A DNA stretch of 64,000 nt from Straminergon stramineum (Eukaryota > Streptophyta > Bryopsida > Hypnales > Calliergonaceae). This document shows, one piece after another, positions 12,250 to 21,864 of this stretch (within the stretch, counting starts at the first letter, position 1; each line of letters starts with the position of its first letter). The translations under genes and the position numbers were made by a program. The DNA is taken from the NCBI GenBank assembly GCA_963920665.1, contig OY987263.1:36878547-36942546 (forward strand). The letters run 5' to 3'. The notes under the pieces are model-generated. The model did not search any database. It was not told the DNA's origin and worked only from the letters and a program-made list of their open reading frames with translations.

Positions 12250-14463
12250 ATGCCGCTGGCTCGCCTGGCAAGCGTTGCGCATAGCGCCAGCGAGGCTGAC
12301 GTTCGTCGCCTCTTGGAACAGGCCACAGTAGTAGGGGAAGGGCCCCCTGGCTGGAGCTTTCATGGAGAGAAAGCTCTGTATCGAATGATAGAGTTGAACG
12401 AGGACCACGGAGCTCTGCAGGCTCTTCTTGAGCGCCCCGAGATTGACGTGAATTGCCGCAACAAAGATGGACTTACTCCAATACATGTCGCTGCTCTCAA
12501 AAACCGGGAGGTTGCGGTGCGGCTTCTCATCGAAAGACGGGATTTAGATGTAAACGCCACCGCGGACTTCGACTTAACGCCTTTGCACCTCGCGGCAAGA
12601 TTAGGTCACACGCGGGTGCTGAAACAGCTCTTCGACGATGACTCTCGGTTGTTCTTACACGCGAAGACATTGCATGATTTTTCAGCCTTGCATTTGGTAG
12701 CCGAAGGCGATGAAGAGTTTCTAGATCCGTATGTGAACTCTAGGAGAGCCTCCGTGGAGCAGAGGTCTATGGTGGTGAGAATGCTGCGGACCGAGCAAGA
12801 AAAGCGAGGGCTGATGGGATTTGAGCATTTCAGGGATGTCTTTGGACGCACTGCGCTCCACTACGCAGCCATCAATGGCTGTGTGGAGATGGTGCGGGAG
12901 TTGCTGGAATTTTCGTATCTGAATCCGAACACAGTGGACAGTTATGGTCTTACTCCATTGCACCTTGCTGTCAAGCATGGACACGTGAGTGTTTCGTGTT
13001 TGATCATGCAAGCGCACCTTATCGATTTGAATTGCCGAAGTGTGTTGAGATTTGTCCGGCATCAGGTTCTGCCCTTGCAGTCTTACAGCAGCTGTATGAT
13101 TCATCTGTTGTACCCAGTGTTGAGTGTTGACGACGAAGCTTCGGAGACGATTACGGGCGTCACCCCTGTGCACATCGCTGCAGGCGGAAGCCACTTCGAC
13201 ATTTTGAGCGCTCTATTGAGTTCCAAGTGTTGCAACGTGAGTGCTGTGGATAGTCAAGGCTTGACAGCGTTGCACTACGCCGTCGTCTCCGGCGATGTAC
13301 GAGTTGTGAAGTTGCTACTGGACCAACCCGACGTGGATTTCAATTTTCGTGACATCAATGGTATGTCGCCGTTGGAGCTTTCGGTGGTGCATGATCGTCT
13401 TGAAGTTCTGCAAGTGCTCCTCGGAGATGTCAATGCCACTGATCACATGTCTGAAGACTTGCTGCACCACTGCACGAGACTGTTAGACATAGCCACTCGT
13501 CACGGCAGGGATGGCCATGGCGCTGTCGCGCATTATCTAATTGACTGTTTGGAAGAGTCTGTGCGAAATTCGGAAGGGTATTCCGACTCTACTCTAGCTC
13601 ACTGGGCCTGTCAGAACGGCAACCTGGAGCTGATGGAGCTCGTTTTGTCTTGGAGACCCGAGGCTGTGAACGCGACGAACTCGAAGCGACAAACCCCGCT
13701 CCATTTGGCTGTCATCCACGGCCACACGGATCTTGTGTTATTGCTATGCCAGGACAGGCGCTTGCGGGCTGCCGAAGTTGACAAGACGGGCGCCACTCCT
13801 TTAGATTACGCCTGCGAGCAAGGTAAAGAAACGCGAGAGATTCAGAAACTTCTCCTTCGTCGAGACGACGTGAAGGAATACATGGAGAGAATCTACAGAC
13901 TTGACATGAACACCATCAATGCACTCTTCATCGGGTCGACGCTTTTTGCGAGTGTGACCTACATCGCTTGGATGCAGCCGCCCTCGGGGTTGGTGGAGAA
14001 TTACAACTTTCCGCTGGCATCACCTCCAGCTCCGCAAGACACTTACAGAGCGTACGCCAATACAGAGAACGTGAACGTGAAGCTGTTTTTCATTTTCAAC
14101 ACCATAACCTTTATATTCTCCTTAATTACCATTTTTCAGGGCATCGAAGCACTTGCAAGGAACCGGAAGCAACTTGACGTAGGTTATGTGTCCCGACCGC
14201 TTAGAACCTCTATCCGTCATTGCTACTGGTACTTCGTGTTGTCCACTAGTTTCATTATTGCAGCTTTTGAGAATGCCGGTTCTGCAGTTTTGGCTCCGGG
14301 AGAACTGTGGTACTTACCATGTATTATGTACTTTGCATGGGCTACGGGAGGAGTTCTGGCTTTAATATATGCACGGAAATTTTTCAAGCGCCAACTGAAA
14401 CGATGCTGGAGGACAGCAGGAAGCAATATCCAGCGATTATGGAGCAAGAAACCAACCCGGTGA
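12250..14463 (+). CDS. Ankyrin-repeat membrane protein with C-terminal PGG domain
   Basis: The 737-residue reading is uninterrupted. I start at the ATG at 12250 (MPLARLASV); the frame is open a little further 5' but without an ATG. About eleven ankyrin repeats occupy residues 40-540, shown by recurrent motifs such as LTPLHLAARLGH, RTALHYAAINGC and QTPLHLAVIHGH. The last ~190 residues form a PGG-type domain: a hydrophobic segment near 557 ends at WMQPPSG, followed by three more membrane segments up to ALIYARKFF. The canonical PPGG is PPSG here. Plant ankyrin-PGG proteins (ACD6-like) sit in the plasma or endomembranes and are linked to defence signalling, but that role is inherited from the family. 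Bases 12988-13081 have GT...AG ends and could be a short in-frame intron, yet they also read as an ankyrin repeat. Confidence 0.88.
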   Translation: MPLARLASVAHSASEADVRRLLEQATVVGEGPPGWSFHGEKALYRMIELNEDHGALQALLERPEIDVNCRNKDGLTPIHVAALKNREVAVRLLIERRDLDVNATADFDLTPLHLAARLGHTRVLKQLFDDDSRLFLHAKTLHDFSALHLVAEGDEEFLDPYVNSRRASVEQRSMVVRMLRTEQEKRGLMGFEHFRDVFGRTALHYAAINGCVEMVRELLEFSYLNPNTVDSYGLTPLHLAVKHGHVSVSCLIMQAHLIDLNCRSVLRFVRHQVLPLQSYSSCMIHLLYPVLSVDDEASETITGVTPVHIAAGGSHFDILSALLSSKCCNVSAVDSQGLTALHYAVVSGDVRVVKLLLDQPDVDFNFRDINGMSPLELSVVHDRLEVLQVLLGDVNATDHMSEDLLHHCTRLLDIATRHGRDGHGAVAHYLIDCLEESVRNSEGYSDSTLAHWACQNGNLELMELVLSWRPEAVNATNSKRQTPLHLAVIHGHTDLVLLLCQDRRLRAAEVDKTGATPLDYACEQGKETREIQKLLLRRDDVKEYMERIYRLDMNTINALFIGSTLFASVTYIAWMQPPSGLVENYNFPLASPPAPQDTYRAYANTENVNVKLFFIFNTITFIFSLITIFQGIEALARNRKQLDVGYVSRPLRTSIRHCYWYFVLSTSFIIAAFENAGSAVLAPGELWYLPCIMYFAWATGGVLALIYARKFFKRQLKRCWRTAGSNIQRLWSKKPTR

Positions 14464-15151
14464 CAGGAGCATTAGGTTGGCAGTTCTGTATGTACAGGAG
14501 ATTAGTTAAATGTAGAATTTGAGAAGTATGTACAGCTAAAGCTATCTGCGAGATTTTGCTTAGTCTACCTTAAATTTAGTTTTGTATTTTACTTAGTCGC
14601 CCTCTGTTGCGGCCATGGAGTATACTGTAGCGAATTAGCGCTTGTTAAAGACGACTTTTTCTTTCATGGTTGTGTTCATTTTGACGTATGAACTTTGTAC
14701 GGATTGAGGTTCTATCCGCATGGTTTGTTCCTCGTCCTCGGGTTGCAATTTTGTGGCGCGGGTTCATCTTCTCTGTTTAGTTTGCAGAAGTTCTGTTTCA
14801 ATTCGACGATCATATAGCTGGAATGTTTGCTGCACCGCAACGGAAATTGCCTTACTCAACTGAAGCACGGATTATTTCCTCCCGACTTTATTTTCAATTA
14901 TTTTAGGTTTTGACGAAGCTAGGTGTTAATGGAGAAAATTGCTCCAAGATCATTGTGCCGCAGTTTATTTGGCGCCTTGAGATCCACAGCGATGATTTCT
15001 TCGTCCTCAAGCAGAGCTTTATGCACAAGAAGCTGGCGACGAGCAGCTGTCGTAAAAGGACTCCTCGCCTCGCTTACTGAACCAGAGATCGTGCGCCGTT
15101 AGCGAGTTTAGGACTGGGAAGGGTCGAGTATGGGACTAAACTAGGCTGGCG
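14464..15151. promoter_or_regulatory. Intergenic region between ankyrin and fucosyltransferase genes
   Basis: This should hold the 3' end of the ankyrin transcript and the promoter and leader of the fucosyltransferase. An upstream ORF of four codons (MGLN, 15130-15144) ends seven bases before the fucosyltransferase ATG. No TATA box is evident close to the start. Confidence 0.4.
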
Positions 15152-16876
15152 ATGGCGGTCTTTCTCAAAATTACGAAATGCATTCGCGTGAGTGTTTTCT
15201 TCTTCATGCTTATCTTCGCTCTGTACTGCATACTCTACACTGGCCAGATCCAAAGGATACCACGAGCTAGTAGTTTATTAGGGCGTCCACCAGAGCAGAG
15301 AAACGCCGCCGAGGTGAGAGATGATCGTGACAACGTCCTGCATAGTTTAATTAGGGCTTTGCAAGAAGCGACGGAATTAGCAGCTGGAGGGGAGGAGGAG
15401 AGTGCGTGGTATACACCCGAGGTTAGAGAGCGATGGAATAGAGAGAATCCGTGCTTAAGCCGCACAGAGATGCGGCAAAAATATAGACAGAGAGAATCTG
15501 TCCCGTACGTGGAGCCGAATCCGTTATGGCGAGAGGTTTTGCAGGAATACTCCAAGCTCCACCGCACGTGCATGCACAGGGTGAATGGTGATCCGTTATC
15601 ATATTTTGTGAGCAGAAATTCGACTGTAAATTGCAAGTTTACGGTCGTGGACGCCGAGGAAGCGGCAGGGCTGGGCAACAGGCTCATGATGATCACGTCC
15701 GCATTTAGTTACTCTCTCTTGACACAACGAGTGCTTCTCATCGCCCGAGAGATTTTGACCCCGGAGCTTCTCTGCGAGCCCTTCGAAGGCTCCTCATGGC
15801 GAAGCTTCGACCCTAGAGGTTTCGTGACTCCGTTTAGGGTAAGAGATGGATACTGGAACAAATCCGCGCTCTTCCATAGCCGCATCGACACCGCTCGAGG
15901 ATTAGGAGATTCTCTTGAGGCGGCCCGGCTTGTGAATGACTACGCCGTGGCAGATGGCGATGGGGTTTACACCGAGCAGCCTGACAGTCGATTCTTCTGC
16001 GACACGGAGCAGGAGTATTACAAGAACGTGCCTTGGGTGCACATCATGGGGTGCATCTATTTCACGCCCAAGCTGTACGCTGTGCCAACGTTCCGGCTCG
16101 TTCTGGACGCGCTCTTTCCTGACAGGATGATCCTCACCAATGTCCTCCGTGATGTAATGCCTCCATCGGACAAGGTCTGGGCAAGGGTGAAGAACATCGA
16201 ACAGATCTATGGGCTAGAGCGAGCCGACCGTCGTTTAGGGATTCAAGTCCGGTACCGATTCAAAGCGGAGCAATTCGAGAGGATGCATCACGCTGTTGAG
16301 AGTAGAATTTTTCAGTGTGGCATCGAGAACCATCTCCTTCCTTTCATCGCCAAAACAGAAAATCCTCAAACCCTAAATCCGGACTCTAATCGAACGGTGT
16401 CGGTGTTCGTGGCGTCCCTGTTCGAGGGTGTGAAGAACTATCTCATCTCGACATACGGGCGATATTCCACTGCAAGTGGCGAACGCGTGAAGGTGGTGCA
16501 GTTGTCGCATGAAGGCGAGCAGAAGTTCGGGGTGGAGATATTCCAGGAAGCGCTGGCGGAAATTGTCACGCTCAGCTTCTCCGACGCCTTGTTCGTGACG
16601 CCGCAGTCGACGTTCAGCGGTGTGGCGCAGGGCTATGGCGGACTGTTGCCGTGGTTCATCGAGTTTCGGGAATCGGAGTTTGAAAAAGTGCGTGCGCCGT
16701 GCACTCGGGGGCAGACGATCGATGCGTGTTTCCAGGTCCCGTTTGATTACACCTTCCGATGTCCATATGATGCCGTGAATGGGTACGAGATCAGCCATCT
16801 ATTCCCGGACATTCAGAGGTGCTTGGACGCTGACACTCCTGGTTTGCAGCTCATCACCGACTCTCAGGCACTTTGA
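15152..16876 (+). CDS. GT37 xyloglucan-type fucosyltransferase
   Basis: The single exon encodes 574 residues from the ATG at 15152. A short basic N-terminus and one hydrophobic segment at about 13-31 (VSVFFFMLIFALYCILY) give type II Golgi-membrane topology, followed by a stem. The catalytic domain shows GLGNRLMMITSAF near residue 172, LGIQVRYRF near 362, and QGYGGLLPWFIE near the C-terminus. These are landmark motifs of plant family GT37 (FUT1-like) enzymes, which transfer L-fucose from GDP-fucose to xyloglucan or arabinogalactan-protein glycans. Which acceptor is used cannot be read from sequence. Length is typical for the family. The gene converges with the aspartic protease downstream. A plus-strand AATAAA lies at 17219-17224, about 340 bp past the stop. 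Confidence 0.92.
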   Translation: MAVFLKITKCIRVSVFFFMLIFALYCILYTGQIQRIPRASSLLGRPPEQRNAAEVRDDRDNVLHSLIRALQEATELAAGGEEESAWYTPEVRERWNRENPCLSRTEMRQKYRQRESVPYVEPNPLWREVLQEYSKLHRTCMHRVNGDPLSYFVSRNSTVNCKFTVVDAEEAAGLGNRLMMITSAFSYSLLTQRVLLIAREILTPELLCEPFEGSSWRSFDPRGFVTPFRVRDGYWNKSALFHSRIDTARGLGDSLEAARLVNDYAVADGDGVYTEQPDSRFFCDTEQEYYKNVPWVHIMGCIYFTPKLYAVPTFRLVLDALFPDRMILTNVLRDVMPPSDKVWARVKNIEQIYGLERADRRLGIQVRYRFKAEQFERMHHAVESRIFQCGIENHLLPFIAKTENPQTLNPDSNRTVSVFVASLFEGVKNYLISTYGRYSTASGERVKVVQLSHEGEQKFGVEIFQEALAEIVTLSFSDALFVTPQSTFSGVAQGYGGLLPWFIEFRESEFEKVRAPCTRGQTIDACFQVPFDYTFRCPYDAVNGYEISHLFPDIQRCLDADTPGLQLITDSQAL

Positions 16877-17218
16877 ATCGATTCAAACAAGGTCTCGTTT
16901 GGTCTCGGCATTCTAGAGTTTGGTGCATCACTTGAATCTACTGTAATGATCTTGCACGCTGGATCTTGTTCGGGACGGTGCACGTGATGAGTCGGGAAAA
17001 GAGTGTACAGTAGAGCAGTTTCATACTGGAGGTACGAGAGATGTTCATTTTCCATTCCATGGTAGCTGACAGTTAATTTTATGCTGGAAATATGTTAATA
17101 GAAGTGCCACTTCTCAGCAACTGCAGTTCACTCATCAATCAAGGCATGTAGCATTCGGCTCCAACTTATATCGTTTCATAGATTTTGAGCTGGCTCTGAA
17201 TGTAAAAGATTGTTCGAC

Positions 17219-17224
17219 AATAAA
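17219..17224 (+). terminator. Candidate poly(A) signal of the fucosyltransferase gene
   Basis: An exact AATAAA on the plus strand, about 340 bp after the stop codon and before the convergent protease gene. Plant poly(A) signals are loose, so this is a plausible but unproven site. Confidence 0.35.
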
Positions 17225-17318
17225 TTAAAATGTCGTCTTTAAACATTTTGCCGCTGAACATCTCAGAAACCGATTGAGAGTTTTCTTAATTGAAGGCAAG
17301 CAGGAAATAGAACCATCT

Positions 17319-19977
17319 CTACATGCTCGCGCAATCGGCGGGCTGGAACCCGATTCTCTTGTTCTCCAAGTCGTAAACAATGTCGAAATTCTGCTGTTGG
17401 ATGTTGCCCAAAATGGTGATTGGAAAGTCCCCTGCAGACATAACGGCTAAGCAAGTGATATTTCCCTCCAAAGTGAGGAAGGTGTTGCCCGTAGGCAAAC
17501 GCAGGTGCGCTCCATCCAAATGGATTTCCATGGTTGGAAAGATTGGATTACTCACTCCCTGTGTGTCGAAGCATAGAGATAGTCCAACGCTGGACACATT
17601 ATAGATGGGATATTTTACTTGAGATTTGTAAGCCTGCAATTACAAGTTCATCAGCCATGTTAAGTAATGTATCGTGTTGTGTCATGTCAAGCCAAGGACA
17701 TGGCGTGTCAAGGATCATCAGAGTAACGGAGCAAGTCCAGTTTCTAAATCTAGGCAGGACACCATTTGCAATGCAGATATGAATTGCGAACTCACTGCAG
17801 CAACTTCCTTGTAGGCTTCCCGCTGCAAGTATGTGATGGTTGTGCTGGAGTCGATTACGGTGCCGCCGTTGCCTGACGAGTCTATTTCGAAAACAGATTG
17901 GTCGATCGACAAGAACGACGCCCCTACGCTTATCCCAACCACGCGAATGTAATAGAAAGATGGGCTCACGGTGTTGAACACCATCGGAGTGTACATTACT
18001 TCGCCCGTCGGAACTGCTGCATCGCCGAAGTACATGGTGCTCGTCACCGAGCCATTTGATTGCCAATCTACGAAGCAGTAGGAGAACTTGTTGCTGAAGT
18101 GTGAGCCAAGCTGCGTAGGAAACGAGACTTTGCCTCGACCTAAACCAAGAATTCCTTCACCCTTGGTTGCTGCAAAGGAGCCCGAGGTGGAAACGCTGGC
18201 GCCATATGCAAAGTTGGGGACCTGTGACATCAAATCCCAATCAAACACTGGTTCTAAAACGTATCCTAAAAATGCAACCTTTTCCAAAATTCGTGGCATC
18301 AAGGAACGGATTGTGCTAGATGGTGAATGTACCGTAGTTTTCTCGCCCGAAGTGAGCTCCACGGTGATGCTTTCTGTGGAGAAGTAACCCTGGGTTTGAG
18401 ACCCATCTCCGTAGCTATAGACGTAGGCACAAGAACGATTGGTCGAGCATAGATGGTCCTCGAGCTCCTTGCATAAAGAAGTGGAGCACGCGACCCTCTT
18501 GTAAGTTGAGGACTTGGAAGGGTCGAAGACGGGGTCAACTTGAGGGAAGCATGAGATGCAAGGTTCGCTTTGGATCCACGTGAGGTCACTGCCGGTGTCA
18601 ATGATGATGCTGGCTTTCTTTGGAGGCGTACCCAAGTAGATTGGAACTAAGTACTCACCGACTCCGGCAGTCTCTGGAAACTTCCAGTCGGAGCTCACCT
18701 CCCCGGCCTGCGTTGTCATGGTGAGTTTAGTTCGTGACCATTCACTTCGTATTGATTTCACTGACAATTTAGCTGTACTTTGTACACAAAAAACCATAAA
18801 TTTCAGTTCTATATTCATTCTTTGTTGAAATGCAACAATTGTACAAAAATTTTTGCTCACGACATCTATAAATTTGATATGCTGGCATACAGTACTTCTC
18901 ATGCTCGAATTGATTTACTGTAGATTGTGTGAGCGGTGAAGATCTTACCGCGTTTTGGGTGACGGTTCTGAGATAGTCTGGTGTTGCCTTCTTCCCAGCC
19001 AGCAGGCGTTGCCTGCGAGAGCTTCTTTCAAGAGCGCAAGCAAATTTCTGGGTGCGAGACGCAGATTCTTCAAGTAATCCTGCACAACTGTTGGGTCGGC
19101 GCGCCATGTCGAAGCGAATGCCTGGAGCGTTGTTCTTGCGGGGACGGCGATGAGGGAGGGCGTGGTCGGCGTTGTTATCCACTGCAAATCACCACGGAGA
19201 ACACATGATGTAAGCGACGTTTCATGGTTTGTGTAGCAATGTGCACGCTGTGAGAAGCCTTGTGGCATGCGGATTCAATATCCCGTTTTTGATGGTGAAG
19301 TACGGAGTCCATGAGAGCTAGTAGAGCTGACTATATGTTGAAGTTGTCCTGTAGTTCATCTCTCATTGTGTATCCCAGCCTTATCTAAGGCTTCGTCTGT
19401 AATTTAGCAGTTCATGGAGTGTACGAATGAGCCAACTGAAGCCGGTTGAAAGTCACCTGAATTAGATTTAAAACCTCGGCAGCCTTAATTTTCGGAGCTC
19501 TCTACAGAAATTAGTGACATTCACTAGTCCGTCGTCGAGCTCTCTAACTAGCAAATTGTTTTGTCCTATATTTGTCTGCAGGCAAGATCCAACATACGTA
19601 CAAGCATCATGGGTGATGCGTCAAAGGGATTTCCTTCCGAGATCATTTTCGAATCACGCTAGATCAGTTGCAATTCCCTTCTCAAAATCATAAAAATTCA
19701 GTTGAGAGTCCAGTTTGGACGATCCTCGAGTCCTGAATTTCCCTAATGCAATCACGAGGATTCAGGTTTGATCATCCTTGTCCTTACGTGTCAAACTTGA
19801 TGTATCGTGTTGATGATCAGTACTAGCGACATCCAGTCGGTCACATGCATTCACGACAGCAGCCGAGCGGAATCCCTCAGCTGGAAGTGCAACGCTAGAG
19901 CTGGTCATCACCATGAAGAGCACAATATGTAGCAACCCCATCGGAACTAGGAAAGCTGCCGAATATGGAATTGCCAT
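17319..19977 (-). CDS. Secreted A1-family aspartic protease, five exons
   Basis: Predicted minus-strand exons are 19977-19788, 19181-18949, 18707-18333, 18221-17796 and 17633-17319, giving 512 residues. All junctions keep frame (phases 1,0,0,0) with GT-AG ends. Exon 1 encodes a signal peptide (hydrophobic residues 5-30, ending near SSVALPA). Exon 2 is a prosegment. The catalytic lobe has IDTGSDLTW (Asp near 178), the flap-type YSYGDGSQTQGYF, GILGLGRG, and the second Asp motif VIDSSTTITYL near 390. The usual form of the second motif is DSGT or DTGT, so Gly to Ser is notable. It ends with ILGNIQQQNFDIVYDLENKRIGFQPADCA, typical of plant atypical or nepenthesin-like proteases. Cysteines in the insert after lobe 1 (SCAYVYSYGDG and upstream) fit that group. 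Function is probably extracellular or vacuolar proteolysis; the substrate is unknown. Confidence 0.85.
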
Positions 19978-20080
19978 GAATCAACCAAGAAATTGCAACA
20001 AGCGTAGAGATACAATTTCTAACACAAACTGAAACCGCAAAATTGAATGAGATGTAGCAGTGGAATGTATGCGATGCAAC

Positions 20081-20087
20081 TTTATAC
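20081..20087 (-). promoter_or_regulatory. TATA-like box upstream of the aspartic protease
   Basis: On the minus strand the sequence reads GTATAAA, about 105 bases upstream of the protease ATG at 19977. The distance suits a TATA box with a short leader. It is a single motif match, so confidence is modest. Confidence 0.35.
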
Positions 20088-21864
20088 TGAAGAATTCATG
20101 TGGATCACCCTTGTCACTGGAGATTCGATGGCAACTTGAAGAATCAGGTTCATGAATGATGAATGCGTGAGTGGTGTTGCTGAGTGTGTCGCAAGTCAGG
20201 GCCGGAATTGTGCACAATCTCGAAATCGTCAGGTAATGCTGATCACGTTATTAATTTTCTGGACAAATCTAATCCCTATTTCACTAATGCACTGTACAGT
20301 ACAATGTTGTACCACAGCATACGGTGGACCTTCACATTCTGTACTCTTCAGCCTACTGCACTAATCTTCATGGAGTCCCAGAAGGCAGCCTGAAACCTGG
20401 GATCACACCCTGACCATGTCTAGGAGAATGATTGCATCTATGAAGTAGAGAATACAAACCTCTTTAATATCACATTCTCTCACCAAAGCCTAGGAGGCGG
20501 GAGTCAAATGTTTTCAAAATGTCAAGTGACACTAGACTCTTACTATTGTACTTTGTGTCTCAAGAAGTAGCATAAAATGTGACTAAATTTTGAACAGTGG
20601 AAAAGTTTCTAGACCAGCTTCCTTCTGCCTATCACCTTTAAGTTCTTCTGTAATGTCACTTTTACATGCAATTTCACTACTACACTACTCCACAATATCT
20701 CGTCCCTATTTGAGCGTCTTCAGTTTGAGACATTACAGAGGTCTGGGTGGGTTTCTGAAGCTTGGTAGTACCCGTGATCCCTCGTACACTTCGTTTCGAA
20801 TTCCAGCATTCCTATTAACGTCTAATGAGTGGGTATCATATTGCTTGAGACCGAATTCCCTTGTTTAGTAAGTTACACTTGAATCGTTACACATGAATAG
20901 CGGTTGTGCTTTTCCTTTATTTGTGAAATATATAAAATAAAATACGTCAAGACGTTACAACCGACTGTTCTAGAACAGTCGCAAAAATGTGTTAAAAGTT
21001 TTGTGGGATGTCTTGCTAATTTGGTAAATCACTGCTAACGGTTGCAGAGGAATTCCATTTGATCATCTGCAGAGCGGACGCCTTCAGCGTACATGCTGCT
21101 TACACTCTAAATTCTGATTGGATCTCTCATTTCTTTTCAGCTTTTTGCTTCAAGTCTGAAAACCCTCCTAGCACTATACATAGAAACTATCTGAAGGAAG
21201 TCATAACAATCAAGTACACAAAATTTTTATTAAGGAATCTGCTTGTAATGATAACTGAGATCACGAAGATTGCGAGAGAGACAGGGAACCCTCCCCATCG
21301 TGTAACGATCTCATCATATTTACCTGCCATTCAAACATAACACCAGCTCCACTTAATAGAGTCGCAACTGCAGCACAGTTTAACTATTTCCAGCAGTTTT
21401 TGAGTAGGTCATAAAAAGTTCTTGTCCAATTTCGGTTATTTTTCGACCAAAACATGCATTCTTCTCCATTGATTCTTCAAAGATAAAATTTGACCTCATC
21501 TGAATTATATTAATCCCAATATAATCAATTGAATCGGTCAGTTTCAAAACATGAGTCCTTGGTTTTCTAGGGGTTAAGAAAAAATCTGATCAAACAAATG
21601 CTGACCACATACTGCTCTCCAGGAGAAACCCACTTGGAAGATTCAAAGAGTACCATCAGTTGAACCCATACCAAATAATAACTACGATAATTAACAACAA
21701 ACGTCGAGTTGCCGACAGTCTAGTGACTCAAGAAAATGAAATCTATGAACAGAAACTGAGTGGATCAAGGCAGTGATGAAAAACTAGTATAACTGCAACA
21801 TATATTCATTGTACACAATCTATCTGTTGACAAAAGCAGATATTTCAGCAAGAAAAAACATTAG
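20088..21864. other. Intergenic region upstream of the protease and downstream of the TFIIB-related gene
   Basis: No gene is supported. Near 20590-20880 and 21059-21340 there are chance reading frames without family features. At 21570-21578 a single TAGGGGTTAA end occurs without a visible partner, resembling the TTAA-bounded elements elsewhere in the window. The terminal exon of the TFIIB-related gene may lie in 21580-21864. Confidence 0.35.

Noticed and set aside
12721..13194. 157-residue minus-strand reading inside the ankyrin gene
   Set aside because: The plus strand is a continuous ankyrin protein; the opposite frame has no family features.
18945..19268. Alternative minus-strand frame over protease exon 2
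   Set aside because: It looks protein-like, but only the other frame joins in phase to both the signal-peptide exon and the catalytic exon and resembles a protease prosegment.
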